DNA from: Lota lota
Taxonomy: Eukaryota > Chordata > Actinopteri > Gadiformes > Lotidae
Direction: 5' to 3'
Assembly (NCBI GenBank): GCA_026745465.1
Contig: JACYXH010000710.1
Span: 45,001 to 109,000 of the forward strand
DNA: 64,000 nt
Position numbers and translations under genes: made by a program. The notes under the pieces are model-generated. The model was given only the letters and a program-made list of their open reading frames with translations, made no database searches and was not told the DNA's origin. Shown one piece after another: positions 46,135 through 57,417 of this stretch; position 1 is the stretch's first letter; every line of letters starts with the position of its first letter.

Positions 46135-46830
46135 GAGGCTCTGAGTGACTGGTTCTGGTGGGTCTCTGAGTGACTGGTTCTGGTGGGTCTCTGGGTGACT
46201 GGTTCTGGTGGTTCTCTGAGTGACTGGTTCTGGTGGGTCTCTGGGTGACTGGTTCTGGTGGTTCTCTGGGTGACTGGTTCTGGTGGTTCTCTGTGACTGG
46301 TTCTGGCGGGTCTCTGAGTGACTGGTTCTAGTGGGTCTCTGAGTGACTGGTTCTGGTGGTTCTGAGTGACTGGTTCTGGTGGGTCTCTGGTGACTGGTTC
46401 TGGTGGTTCTCTGGGTGACTGGTTCTGGTGGGTCTCTGAGTGACTGGTTCTAGTGGGTCTCTGAGTGACTGGTTCTGGTGGTTCTCTGAGTGACTGGTTC
46501 TGGTGGGTCTCTGGGTGACTGGTTCTGGTGGTTCTCTGGGTGACTGGTTCTGGTGGGTCTCTGAGTGACTGGTTCTAGTGGGTCTCTGAGTGACTGGTTG
46601 TGGAGGGTTCTCTGGTGACTGGTTCTGGTGGTCTCTGGGTGACTGGTTCTGGTGGGTCTCTGAGTGACTGGTTCTAGTGGGTCTCTGAGTGACTGGTTCT
46701 GGTGGTTCTCTGAGTGACTGGTTCTGGTGGTTCTCTGGTGACTGGTTCTGGTGGGTCTCTGAGTGACTGGTTCTAGTGGGTCTCTGAGTGATTGGTTCTG
46801 GTGGGTCTCTGAGTGACTGGTTCTGGTGGC
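46135..46830. repeat. About 26-bp TGACTGGTTCTGGTGGGTCT minisatellite
   Basis: About 27 units of TGACTGGTTCTGGTGG(G)T(T)CTCTG(A/G)G, with a few short or altered units. Confidence 0.95.
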
Positions 46831-46849
46831 CTCTAAGACATTAAGCAGA

Positions 46850-47745
46850 CCAGCCCCCTGCTGGTCCCCCCAGTAAGCCCTTCTGGTCCCCCCAGTAAGC
46901 CCTGCTGGTCCCCCCAGTAAGCCCTTCTGGTCCCCCCAGTAAGCCCTGCTGGTCCCCCCCAGTAAGCCCTGCTGGTCCCCTGCTGGTCCCCCAGTAAGCC
47001 CTGCTGGTCCCCCCCAATAAGCCCTGCTGGTCCCCCCAGTAAGCCCTTCTGGTCCCCCCAGTAAGCCCTGCTGGTCCCCCAGTAAGCCCTTCTGGTCCCC
47101 CCCAGTAAGCCCTTCTGGTCCCCCCAGTAAGCCCTGCTGGTCCCCCCAGTAAGCCCTGCTGGTCCCCCTGCTGGTCCCCCAGTAAGCCCTTCTGGTCCCC
47201 CCAGTAAGCCCTGCTGGTCCCCCCCAATAAGCCCTGCTGGTCCCCCCAGTAAGCCCTGCTGGTCCCCCCAGTAAGCCCTTCTGGTCCCCCAGTAAGCCCT
47301 GCTGGTCCCCCCAGTAAGCCCTGCTGGTCCCCCTGCTGGTCCCCCAGTAAGCCCTTCTGGTCCCCCAGTAAGCCCTGCTGGTCCCCCCAGTAAGCCCTGC
47401 TGGTCCCCCCAATAAGCCCTGCTGGTCCCCCAGTAAGCCCTGCTGGTCCCCCTGCTGGTCCAGTAACCCCTGCTGTCTGCTGGTCCCCCCCAGTAAGCCC
47501 TGCTGGTCCCCCTGCTGGTCCCCCCAGTAAGCCCTGCTGGTCCCCCCCAATAAGCCCTGCTGGTCCCCCCAGTAAGCCCTGCTGGTCCCCCCTGCTGGTC
47601 CCCCCCAGTAACCTGCTGGTCCCCCCAATAACCTGCTGGTCCCCTGAACCTGGTCTGCTGGTCCCCCAGTAACCCTGCTGGCTGGTGTAACCTGCTGGTC
47701 CCCCTGCTGGTCCCCCCAGTAACCTGCTGGTCCCCCCAGTCCCCA
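46850..47745. repeat. About 22-bp CCCCCCAGTAAGCCCTGCTG minisatellite
   Basis: About 40 units of GGTCCCCCCAGTAAGCCCTG(CT), with C-run length variation and AGTAAG/AATAAG variants. It directly follows the previous, unrelated array. C/T strand bias gives long Gly-rich minus-strand frames that are not genes. Confidence 0.95.
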
Positions 47746-48110
47746 GCATCAGAAGCAGGGGTCCAGGCTCAGCAACATGTCCACTGGTTTGGTTACAGAA
47801 GCATTCAGACGGTGATGAGGGAACTGGAATGATCCATGGCGCTTCTAAATGGAACAGGCCATCTCAGAGTGGAAACAACTGCTGCTCTTTACTTCTGATG
47901 GTTTCTGCCAGTGGAAATAAATGGAATTGCATATAAAATATCCATGAACTAACAGTGATATATATTAATGTAATGCGCTCTATATGTTGCTGCGGTTAGC
48001 ATAGTATATTCTGATGATATGTGTTTATATATTATATCTATGATATATGTGTACTTGTGTACTTGTGTATTGTTATTTATTATGTTCATCAAGTGCTGTT
48101 CACTCCCCTC
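47746..48110. other. Intergenic DNA including a copy of a dispersed repeat
   Basis: 47745-47820 matches 42180-42252. The rest is AT-rich without a recognisable gene. Confidence 0.55.
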
Positions 48111-48264
48111 TCTCTCCCTCCCTCCCTTCTTCCCTCCTTCCTTCCCTCTCTCTCCCTCCCTCCCTTCTTCCCTCCTTCCCTCCCTCTCTCTCCCCCTATC
48201 TCTCTTGTTCTCTCCTCCCTTATATATCTATCCTCTCTTTATTTTCTTACACACTTGTTTAAGG

Positions 48265-48330
<66 letters not shown>
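48111..48330. repeat. CT-rich tract and (CA)n microsatellite
   Basis: CTCTCTCCCTCCCTCCCTTC-type degenerate repeats at 48111-48240, then a pure CA array at 48268-48330. Confidence 0.9.
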
Positions 48331-48331
<1 letters not shown>

Positions 48332-48420
48332 AGTAATGTGATGGTTGTTGAGTGAAATAAAAACGTAAACTACATCAAGTTTACTCTTAATTACTTTACT
48401 TTTGACTTCTAATGACCAAA

Positions 48421-48685
48421 GGGTGGAGCGAGAGTAGTGGAGACTGTTAATGGTATAAAGACTAAGGGTGGAGCGACAGTAGTGGAGACTGTTAATGGTA
48501 TAAAGACTAAGGGTGGAGCGACAGTAGTGGAGACTGTTAATGGTATAAAGACTAAGGGTGGAGCGACAGTAGTGGAAACTGTTAATGGTATAAAGACTAA
48601 GGGTGGAGCGACAGTAGTGGAGACTGTTAATGGTATAAAGACTAAGGGTGGAGCGACAGTAGTGGAGACTGTTAATGGTATTCAT
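48421..48685. repeat. 45-bp minisatellite, about six copies
   Basis: Nearly identical units containing GGGTGGAGCGACAGTAGTGG and AGACTGTTAATGGTATAAAG. The seed sequence appears once at 42318-42350 as part of the dispersed repeat, so the array likely grew from it. Confidence 0.95.
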
Positions 48686-49403
48686 ATTTACAGGTTTCCA
48701 CTGCCCAGTAAACTCCTTCCACAAACACGGAGCCCTGAGCTCTACTGGCTGTTTCGTCCAGGTGGAGGAACACATCTGCAGGTGGAGGAGGAGAATGTGT
48801 GTTTTCCTTGGCTGCTCCACCTGTGTTTGATGCAAGGCAGCAGTGCTTTCTCACTACAACACGTGTTTTAATGTTGGACAGCTGTTTCTTTCAGCATGGG
48901 ATACACCTTGTTGACATTAAATACTGCAGACGCTTTGGAAAGCATAGAGAAACAGAAGGGTTAGACCACACTGTGTAGAGAAACTGGTTATAGTACCCTC
49001 TAAACCCACGGCCTCCAACCCGCTAGAGGCCGCTGGTTCCCGGCAGCAGAGCGGAGTAGCACCGGCCTCCTAACCGCTAGAGGCCGCTGGATCTCGGCAG
49101 CAGCACGGATGAACCCAGGGACTCGGAGCTTCCTCAGTAGCTAGCCCGCTAATCCCTTGAAACGCAGCAGGAATATTTGTTCTATTCACTTGTTTCACAC
49201 TTCGTGTCATTTTGCATTGAATAATTCATCTGTTGTCGACTTAACCGTGAGTGACACAAGCCAAGCAGGCGGTACCCAGGCTCAACACGCCGGGTTGTGT
49301 TGTTGTATCTCCCGAGACTAGCACTACTAGGCTAATAACTCACAAACTCCTCCGGTCTGATCTGAACACCGTCCCGGTGGATGTTTTCTGTCCGTGTTGA
49401 GTC
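48686..49403 (+). promoter_or_regulatory. cop1 upstream region and 5' UTR
   Basis: No coding exon seen. The last 400 bases are moderately GC-rich with a partial tandem copy of CGCTAGAGGCCGCTGG (49021 and 49075). The transcription start is not identifiable; the ATG at 49404 is the start that gives the conserved COP1 N terminus. Confidence 0.5.
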
Positions 49404-49705
49404 ATGTCAGACAACCGGCCCCAGCAGCACGCCGGCGGGGCCAGCTCCTCTGGGAGTACCCCCAACACTAACGGTAGCTCGGCGGGGAATGTTGTGCCTT
49501 CCCGGGCGCTGGCAGCAGCCGGCGAGGGGCCCCAGTCAGTGCCCGTCCTGGCCGCTGTGCAGCAGGCATCCCGGGGTGGCTTGGCTTCGTTGAGCTGGCC
49601 GTCTTCCTCGTCCTCCGACCCGGGTAAGAAGAGGTCTCTGCAGCCGGCTCCCCTCTACCCCGGCCTGCTCCACTCATACGAGGACAAAAGCAACGACTTT
49701 GTTTG
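49404..49705 (+). CDS. cop1: cop1 exon 1: Ser/Gly-rich N terminus
   Basis: COP1 (RFWD2) is the RING E3 ligase that, with DET1-DDB1-CUL4 or alone, ubiquitinates p53, c-Jun and ETS factors. Exon 1 begins at ATG 49404 (MSDNRPQQHAGG), continues through a low-complexity Ser/Gly/Ala region and ends LLHSYEDKSNDFV plus two bases of the first RING Cys codon, then GTGAGT. The first 80 residues are poorly conserved in all vertebrates; SYEDKSNDFV is diagnostic. This exon and the fifteen below join in frame without any indel. Confidence 0.95.
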
Positions 49706-49838
49706 GTGAGTTGTCTCCCTTTACTCATAAAACTTGTATTTGTATATCAGAGGAGCAGCTTGTCAGTGGAATCGATCGTGGTCCAATACCAAAATAGCAT
49801 ATCCCGTATTATAACACATCTTATCTCCTGGTTTCCAG

Positions 49839-49898
49839 CCCCATCTGCTTCGAGATGATCGAGGAAGCACACATGACCAAATGTGGCCACAGTTTCTG
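49839..49898 (+). CDS. cop1: cop1 exon 2: first half of the RING
   Basis: [20 protein letters not shown] plus part of Cys: the first three zinc-ligand groups of the C3HC4 RING. Acceptor TTTCCAG, donor GTGAGT. Confidence 0.96.
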
Positions 49899-50776
49899 GT
49901 GAGTTGTATTGATATCACTGACGCTGTTGCAATGGAGACCATAGCATAATGTTGTATCTATTGGGTGCTGGGTCTCTATATAGAGGTAGTCCTCCCAAAA
50001 GTAAACATATTACTGACACCATAACGTGCTTATCTACTCTAGGTGTACTCTTTACTAATTTGGTCTATTAGCTTCTACAGCTTTCGGTGGGTAGATGAGG
50101 TATCGTGATGTTCATTTATGAGTTGTTAATATTATCAAGTGTAGCTATGTGTTGTGGTGTCATAATGCTGGTAGCTCTTTATGATTTAGATGTGAGCCAT
50201 ACGTGATTACAGATGCCTTGTGACATGATTGGTCCAAACCTATAGGAAGCATCACAATGTCACATCCCTTTTCCACTGAAACTACAAATGAGAATGAATT
50301 TGGTGTCAATCGGGTGCAGATGCACATACACACGCGCACACATACACATGCGCACACACACATGCACGCACGCACACACACGTACATGCACAAACGTGCA
50401 CGCACACACATGCTGGCACACACACACACACATTTAAACACATGCATGCACACACACAGATGCGCACGCACACACACATTCACGCTCGCATGCACACGCA
50501 TGGCCAAGACTGCTACTGTCTCACAGGCTGGAGCCTGTAAGTAAACTAGATGGTGTAACATTACCTGGTATAGGAATAGGTATTCCTTCTAATGTGCAGT
50601 ACATGAGTATTTTCCCCTAATGTGTAGTTAATGAATACATTTTTTCTCCAGATGGGTAGTTCATGAATACGTTTTTTCTCCTGATGGGTAGTTCATGAAT
50701 ACGTTTTTTCTCCTGATGTGTAGTTCATGAATAAGTATTTCCTCCTGATACAAACCTTGTTTCTCTTCTTCTGCAG

Positions 50777-50874
50777 CTTCAAGTGCATCCGCCAGAGTCT
50801 GGAGGACAGCAACCGCTGCCCCAAGTGTAACTACATCGTTGACAACGTGGACCAGCTCTATCCAAACTTCCTCG
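50777..50874 (+). CDS. cop1: cop1 exon 3: second half of the RING
   Basis: [20 protein letters not shown] and [12 protein letters not shown] complete the RING. Acceptor CTGCAG, donor GTACGT. A spurious frame extends into the intronic repeat that follows. Confidence 0.96.
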
Positions 50875-50879
50875 GTACG

Positions 50880-51415
50880 TCACTAAACTACATCTACCCT
50901 GATGAAGAAACTACATTTACCATGTTAATGAACTACATCTACCATGTCAATGAACTACATTTACCATGTTAATGAACTACATTTACTATGTTAATGAACT
51001 ACAGTTACCCTGATGAAGAAACTACATTTACCATGTTAATGAACTACATTTACCCTGATGAAGAAACTACATTCACCATGTTAATGAACTACATTTACCC
51101 TGATGAAGAAACTACATTTACCATGTTAATGAACTACATTTACCCTGATGAAGAAACTACATTTACCATGTTAAGGAACTACATTTACCCTGATGAAGAA
51201 ACTACATTTACCATGTTAATGAACTACATTTACCCTGATGAAGAAACTACATTTACCATGTTAATGAACTACATTTACCCTGATGAAGAAACTACATTTA
51301 CCATGTTAATGAACTACATTTACCCTGATGAAGAAACTACATTTACCATGTTACTGAACTACTATTACCCTGATGAAGAAACTACATTTTCCATGTTGAT
51401 GAACTACATTTACCC
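50880..51415. repeat. 45-bp minisatellite in cop1 intron 3
   Basis: About eleven units of AACTACATTTACCCTGATGA plus AGAAACTACATTTACCATGT. Starts six bases inside the intron, just after the donor. Unit length divisible by three keeps a false frame open. Confidence 0.95.
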
Positions 51416-51504
51416 TGATTACTTTGTGATAGCGTATTCTTACTAATAGTGGAATCAATGCTAGGCAACAGGAAGTTCTGATCACCTTCTGTGCTGTATT
51501 CCAG

Positions 51505-51563
51505 TGAATGAACTGATCCTGAAACAGAGGTCAGAAGAGAAGAGACTGAAATTGGACCATCCT
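51505..51563 (+). CDS. cop1: cop1 exon 4
   Basis: (V)NELILKQRSEEKRLKLDHP, the link from RING to coiled coil. Acceptor TTCCAG, donor GTGAGT. Confidence 0.95.
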
Positions 51564-51712
51564 GTGAGTATTGGTTTATTCCTCTCACACTTTTTCACTC
51601 GCTCTCATATTGCCTCTCTCTCCTCATTGTCTCTGGGATCTGTAGTCCTGTGGGGGAGATGTAGGATCTGTAGTCCTACTGGGAGGCAGCTAACGTTGGT
51701 CTCCTGTCCTAG

Positions 51713-51832
51713 AATGGGTCCAGGTGGCAGGTGTTCCAGGATGTCCTGAGCCCAGAGCAGGAGAACATGGACCTGGCCAACATCAACCTCATGCTGGAGC
51801 TCTTGGTGCAGAAGAAGAAGCAACTGGAAGCT
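51713..51832 (+). CDS. cop1: cop1 exon 5: start of the coiled coil
   Basis: Forty codons, [20 protein letters not shown] then [20 protein letters not shown], phase 0 at both ends. Acceptor CCTAG. Confidence 0.95.
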
Positions 51833-51929
51833 GTGAGATTTGATTCAAACAAACCATTTATTAGTTGAATAAACCATTTAGCTTAGCCTGTATCAGCTAA
51901 TTCAGCGTCATCCTTACTAGATGTGTGTG

Positions 51930-52100
51930 ATGTACAGGTGTGTGTGTAGTACAGGTGTGTGTGCTGTACATCTGTGTGTTGTACAGGTGTGTGTGTTGTA
52001 CAGGTGTCCTTCTGTTGTTGAGGTGTGTGTGTAGTACAGGTGTGTGTGTAGTACAGGTGTGTGTGTGTGTAATACAGGTGTGTGTGTGTGTGTGTGATAC

Positions 52101-52142
<42 letters not shown>

Positions 52143-53450
52143 CAGGTGTGTGTGTAATACAGGTTTTCTATGAAAAAAAGTCTACCCAGAATATTTTAAA
52201 TAATCCTATCAACTAAATACAAATGAAAGACACTTTCTCTTTTCTCCTTTTATTTGGAAGTGACGTTGAGCAGAACTGGAAGCAGAAAAAAAAGAAGGGA
52301 TATTGAACATATAAAAAAACTAAATCAATATTAAGTAAAAAAAACACTGTTTCAAGTCTCAGAACTCTCCAATAGTGCAGCAAAGAAACATAAGTATATG
52401 AAAATAAAAAGTAAACGTCACTCTGTTTCAGAAATCTCCAGTACTGCAGCCAGTAAACCGAATAAGTACAATATCAAATATAAAAACCAGAAATCTCCAA
52501 CAGACATCCAGTTAACAAAGGAAGTAGTTGGCGCGGCTCGGCCCCTGGTCCGGTGTTAGCGTGTAGGTGAACCCCCCGCTTCAGCTGGAACTCAAACCCT
52601 ATGAGATAAAGAAGAAGAAAGGGTTTGGGCTGAGTGTCTTATCCCCATGGTTACAACCCACAACCCTCGGTGAAACCTTTTTAGTACCGTCGTTGTGTGT
52701 GAGTATATGACCGGCGGCACACCCCGTGGTATTATACTGAGCTTAACCCTCACTCAGACACCATCATCAAAATCAGCAGCTGTCCACAACCAGCTTCACA
52801 CATCCACACACTAAGACTCTTTCAACTTGTCTTGTGACTGTTGTTCTGCCTCAGACTGTTGCAGACGTTGCTTCTGTTTCTGCATTCGTCGAGCGTGTGT
52901 AGTGAGCGTAAAGCAGGGTCAGAATGACGTAAAATACTGCAGTAAAGTAACGATAGAAGGAAATATCTATTGGTAGACCTTTTTCTCTCGTCCCCCGATA
53001 AATATCGTCATATCGCACAGCCCTAGTGTGTAGTACAGGTGTGTGTGTTGAACAGGTGTACGTTGTACAGGTGTATGTTGTACAGGTGTGTGTGTGTGTA
53101 GTACAGGTGTGTTGGACCGGTGTGTGTGTGTGTGTGTGTGTGTGCGTGTAGTACAGTTGTGTTGGGCAGGTGTGTGTATAGTACAGGTGTGTGTGTGTAG
53201 TACAGGTGAATGGGTAGTACAGGTGAATGGGTAGTACAGGAGAATGGGTAGTACAGGTGTGTGTGTGTGGTACAGGTGTGTGTTCTGTGTGTGTGTGGTA
53301 CATGTTTGTGTGTGGTACAGATGTGTGTTCTGTGTGTGTGTGGTACATGTTTGTGTGTGTGCGTGTGGTACAGATGTGTGTGTGTTCTGTGTGTGTGGAA
53401 CAGATGTGTGTGTGTGTGTGTGGTACTGGTGTGTAAAGTGTGTTTCTCCT
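51930..53450. repeat. GT-rich repeats framing cop1 intron 5
   Basis: Imperfect GTGTGTAGTACAGGTGTGTG arrays at 51930-52165 and again at 53025-53450, ending just before exon 6. The 850 bases between them are unique and hold no exon that I can see. Confidence 0.8.
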
Positions 53451-53454
53451 CCAG

Positions 53455-53523
53455 GAGTCCCAGGCCGCCCAGAGGCAGATCCTGATGGAGTTTCTTAAAG
53501 AAGCGAGATGCAACAAGAGAGAG
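53455..53523 (+). CDS. cop1: cop1 exon 6: coiled coil
   Basis: ESQAAQRQILMEFLKEARCN then KRE, 23 codons, phase 0. Acceptor CCTCCAG, donor GTAAGA. Confidence 0.95.
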
Positions 53524-53524
53524 G

Positions 53525-54535
53525 TAAGACATCTCCCATCCCCCCAGAACATCTCCCATCCCCCCAGAACATCTCCCATCCCCCCAGAACATCTCCCATC
53601 CCCCCAGAACATCTCCCATCCCCCCAGAACATCTCCCATCCCCCCAGAACATCTCCCATCCCCCCAGAACATCTCCCATCCCCCTTAGAACATCTCCCAT
53701 CCCCCCAGAACATCTCCCATCCCCCTTAGAACATCTCCCATCGCCCCAGAACATCTCCCATCCCCCCAGAACATCTCCCATCCCCCCCAGAACATCTCCC
53801 ATCCCCCCAGAACATCTCAACTTGGGACAGGGCAACCTGTGTGCTCAACTTGGGACAGGGCAACCTGTGTGCTCAACTTGGGACAGGGCAACCTGTGTGC
53901 TCAACTTGGGACAGGGCAACCTGTGCGCTCAACTTGGGACAGGGCAACCTGTGCGCTCAACTTGGGACAGGGCAACCTGTGTGCTCAACTTGGGACAGGG
54001 CAACCTGTGTGCTCAACTTGGGACAGGGCAACCTGTGTGCTCAACTTGGGACAGGGCAACCTGTGTGCTCAACTTGGGACAGGGCAACCTGTGTGCTCAA
54101 CTTGGGACAGGGCAACCTGTGTGCTCAACTTGGGACAGGGCAACCTGTGTGCTCAACTTGGGACAGGGCAACCTGTGTGCTCAACTTGGGACAGGGCAAC
54201 CTGTGTGCTCAACTTGGGACAGGGCAACCTGTGTGCTCAACTTGGGACAGGGCAACCTGTGTGCTCAACTTGGGACAGGGCAACTTGGGACAGGGCAACC
54301 TGTGTGCTCAACTTGGGACAGGGCAACCTGTGTGCTCAACTTGGGACAGGGCAACCTGTGTGCTCAACTTGGGACAGGGCAACCTGTGCGCTCAACTTGG
54401 GACAGGGCAACCTGTGTGCTCAACTTGGGACAGGGCAACCTGTGTGCTCAACTTGGGACAGGGCAACTGTGTGCTCAACTTGGGACAGGGCAACCTGTGT
54501 GCTCAACTTGGGACAGGGCAACCTGTGTGCTCAAT
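53525..54535. repeat. Two adjacent minisatellites in cop1 intron 6
   Basis: 53525-53816: about fifteen 19-20 base units of AACATCTCCCATCCCCCCAG, starting in the donor region. 53817-54535: about twenty-six 28-base units containing CAACTTGGGACAGGGCAACC and TGTGTGCT, nearly identical, with T/C variants. No relation between the two units. Confidence 0.95.
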
Positions 54536-54694
54536 TCAACTTGATCATTATACAGCTTCTTCAGGCGGCCTCTAAATCAAACACAACCAGTATATCGTGC
54601 ACCCCTAGCCCAATCATTGCCCTTTTTAAACCTATTTGACCTAAAGTGCCATGCATCATGAGAGGCTGTGACCAGATGTTTGCTCCATCATTAG

Positions 54695-54754
54695 CAACTG
54701 GAACAGCTGCAGAAGGAACTCAACTTCTTTGAAGATGACATCAAACGTGTCGAG
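54695..54754 (+). CDS. cop1: cop1 exon 7: coiled coil
   Basis: QLEQLQKELNFFEDDIKRVE, 20 codons, phase 0. Acceptor CATTAG, donor GTAGTT. Confidence 0.95.
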
Positions 54755-54840
54755 GTAGTTTTTAATCTGTTGATTTTGTATCTAAATAATATTTATTTGA
54801 GGTCTGGTACCATGTAACTCATCTCCATCCCTTCCTCCAG

Positions 54841-54920
54841 GATATGAGTGGACTCCACTCCCCCCTAAAGGAGGCAGAGTGCACCGTGCCCAACGTGGAG
54901 GCTGCATCACCGGCCCTCAG
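54841..54920 (+). CDS. cop1: cop1 exon 8: linker before WD40
   Basis: DMSGLHSPLKEAECTVPNVE then AASPAL plus two bases. Acceptor TCCTCCAG. The donor CCCTCAG/GTACAC is the first of a row of identical decoys. Confidence 0.93.
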
Positions 54921-55505
54921 GTACACCTGTGGTCCACTAGCAGCTCCCTCACCTGCCCTCAGGTACACCTGTGGTCCACTAGCAGCTCCCTCACCTGCCC
55001 TCAGGTACACCTGTGGTCCACTAGCAGCTCCCTCACCTGCCCTCAGGTACACCTGTGGTCCACTAGCAGCTCCCTCACCTGCCCTCAGGTACACCTGTGG
55101 TCCACTAGCAGCTCCCTCACCTGCCCTCAGGTACACCTGTGGTCAACTAGCAGCTCCCTCACCTGCCCTCAGGTACACCTGTGGTCCACTAATGAACATA
55201 TTGTGGACCAGTAGTAGGAGCAGTCTAGTGTATTAAGGTGTGTTGTGTATCAGTAGCAGCAGCAGTCTAGTGTATTAAGGTGTGTATTAATGTGTGTTGT
55301 GGACCAGTAGTAGGAGCAGTCTAGTGTATTAACACGTGTATTAAGGTGTGTATTAAGGTGTGTTGTGTATCAGTAGCAGCAGCAGTCTAGTGTATTAAGG
55401 TGTGTATTAATGTGTGTTGTGGACCAGTAGTAAGAGCAGTCTAGTGTATTAACACGTGTATTGAGGTGTGTTTGAAGGTGTGTATTAAGGTGTGTTGTGT
55501 ATCAG
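54904..55505. repeat. Minisatellites spanning both ends of cop1 intron 8
   Basis: 54904-55190: 42-base unit, about seven copies, each repeating the exon-8 end CCTGCCCTCAG with donor GTACACCTGTGG. 55195-55505: units of about 45-125 bases that repeat TGTGTATCAG/TAGCAGCAGCAGTCTAGTG, i.e. the exon-9 acceptor and start, at about 55245, 55370 and finally 55498. So nearly the whole intron is copies of its own splice sites. Confidence 0.93.
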
Positions 55506-55581
55506 TAGCAGCAGCAGTCTAGTGGAGCCTCCAGAGTACAGCCAGACTCCTGGCTTCATCGGAGCAACACCGGGCAGTCAG
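55506..55581 (+). CDS. cop1: cop1 exon 9: linker
   Basis: (S)SSSSLVEPPEYSQTPGFIGA then TPGSQ, 76 bases. Phases require the ATCAG acceptor ending at 55505. Matches the STEYSQPPGF region of vertebrate COP1. Confidence 0.88.
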
Positions 55582-56440
55582 GTGACCAATCTGTTATTAC
55601 ATAATCATATACATAATCATATAGAAACACATCATGTGACCAATCTGTTATTACATAATCATATACATAATCATATAGAAACACATCATGTGACCAATCT
55701 GTTATTACATAATCATATACATAATCATATAGAAACACATCATGTGACCAATCTGTTATTACATAATCATATACATAATCATATAGAAACACATCATGTG
55801 ACCAATCTGTTATTACATAATCATATACATAATCATATAGAAACACATCATGTGACCAATCTGTTATTGCATAATCATATAGAAACACATCATGTGACCA
55901 ATCTGTTATTACATAATCATATACATAATCATATACATAATCATATAGAAACACATCATGTGACCAATCTGTTATTACATAATCATATACATAATCATAT
56001 AGAAACACATCATGTGACCAATCTGTTATTACATAATCATATAGAAACACATCATGTGACCAATCTGTTATTACATAATCATATACATAATCATATAGAA
56101 ACACATCATGTGACCAATCTGTTATTACATAATCATATACATAATCATATAGAAACACATCATGTGACCAATCTGTTATTACATAATCATATAGAAACAC
56201 ATCATGTGACCAATCTGTTATTACATAATCATATACATAATCATATACATAATCATATAGAAACACATCATGTGACCAATCTGTTATTACATAATCATAT
56301 ACATAATCATATAGAAACACATCATGTGACCAATCTGTTATTACATAATCATATACATAATCATATAGAAACACATCATGTGACCAATCTGTTATTACAT
56401 AATCATATAACAGATCAACAGTACTCCGGCCTCCAGAATA
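55582..56440. repeat. 54-bp minisatellite and partial exon-10 copy in cop1 intron 9
   Basis: About fourteen units of GTGACCAATCTGTTATTACA plus ATAATCATATACATAATCAT and CACATCAT from the donor onward, with shorter units lacking one 15-base ATACATAATCAT block. At 56415-56440 ACAGTACTCCGGCCTCCAGA is a partial copy of exon 10 (there ACAGTACTCTGGCCTCCAGA). Confidence 0.93.
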
Positions 56441-56532
56441 AATGTGTGTTCATAGGATACATTAGTGATGTAGTTCTGATATATGTTTGATCTAGTTAGA
56501 CTATATTTATGATTTCTTCATGTGTGTTGCAG

Positions 56533-56647
56533 GGTAAAAGACAGCCATGGTATAACAGTACTCTGGCCTCCAGAAGAAAGAGACTCACAGCTCATTTTGA
56601 AGATCTGGAACAGTGCTACTTCTCAAACAAGATGTCTCGTATCTCAG
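56533..56647 (+). CDS. cop1: cop1 exon 10
   Basis: [20 protein letters not shown] then [18 protein letters not shown] plus one base. Contains the conserved linker just before the WD40 propeller. Acceptor TTGCAG, donor GTAGCA. Confidence 0.95.
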
Positions 56648-57060
56648 GTAGCATTACAGCTTAATGCCTGCTTCATTCTAGATCTATAGTATACATCTCA
56701 GGTAGCATTACAGCTTAATGCCTGCTTCATTCTAGATCTATAGTATACATCTCATCTCTCTCTTATTATGGGGGTTGTTTTAACTCTGTGTAGAGGAGGA
56801 GGGGCTTGTTTTAACTGTGTAGAGGAGGGGCTTGTTTTAACTGTGTAGAGGAGGAGGGGCTTGTTTTAACTCTAGAGGAGGAGGGGCTTGTTTTAACTGT
56901 GTAGAGGAGGAGTAGCTTTTTTTAACTCTAGAGGAGGAGGGGCTTTTTTTAACTCTAGAGGAGGAGTGGCTTGTTTTAACTCTAGAGGAGGAGGGGCTTG
57001 TTTTAACTCTAGAGGAGAAGGGGCTTGTTTTAACTCTAGAGGAGGAGGGGCTTGTTTTAA
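56641..57060. repeat. Donor duplication and GGAGGGGCTTGTTTTAACT repeats in cop1 intron 10
   Basis: 56641-56748: two 54-base copies beginning with the exon-10 end ATCTCAG and donor GTAGCATTACAGC. From 56775: about thirteen 20-30 base units of TAGAGGAGGAGGGGCTTGTT. Confidence 0.9.
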
Positions 57061-57417
57061 AGAGCCAGTGAACCCAAAACGGTTTATTAATTATTTTAAC
57101 TTGGTCATTTGTTTTATATGATCGTCAACATAGTAATTAATGCCATGTTATCACTTACTGAAATAAGTCCCCAATTTAGAGAGAAAAGGGGTCAAATCCT
57201 ATGTTTTTGCCCTCCTCCCCAAAACACTGCGTGAACGTTCCCCTCTGCTGAAGGCAGGCGGCGTTCTTTAGTGGCGTCTGAGGGCCTTTCTGAGGCCCTT
57301 GGACGTCACGACCAAGGGGCCCCGGCGGCGTGGTGTGTGTAGACGTGTGGAGCTCTGCCTGGGCAGCGGTTGACTGCGGCGTCCGAGAGAAAGTTGAGCT
57401 TTTCGGACCCTTTTCGT
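57061..57417. other. Unique intronic stretch, no exon seen
   Basis: Between two arrays in intron 10. Its last part (57410-57417) is the seed of the 71-bp satellite that follows. Could be a transposon remnant; not recognised. Confidence 0.4.

Noticed and set aside
46450-47749. Gly-rich, collagen-like minus-strand frames of 300-390 codons
   Set aside because: They come from the CCCCCCAGTAAGC minisatellite; no Gly-X-Y regularity, signal peptide or splice sites.
53822-54639. 240-266 codon open frames in three frames at once
   Set aside because: 28-base repeat array; all three frames are open because the unit lacks stops.
55492-56490. 332-codon frame starting in cop1 exon 9
   Set aside because: Beyond 55581 it is the 54-bp intronic minisatellite; cop1 phases require splicing at the GTGACC donor.
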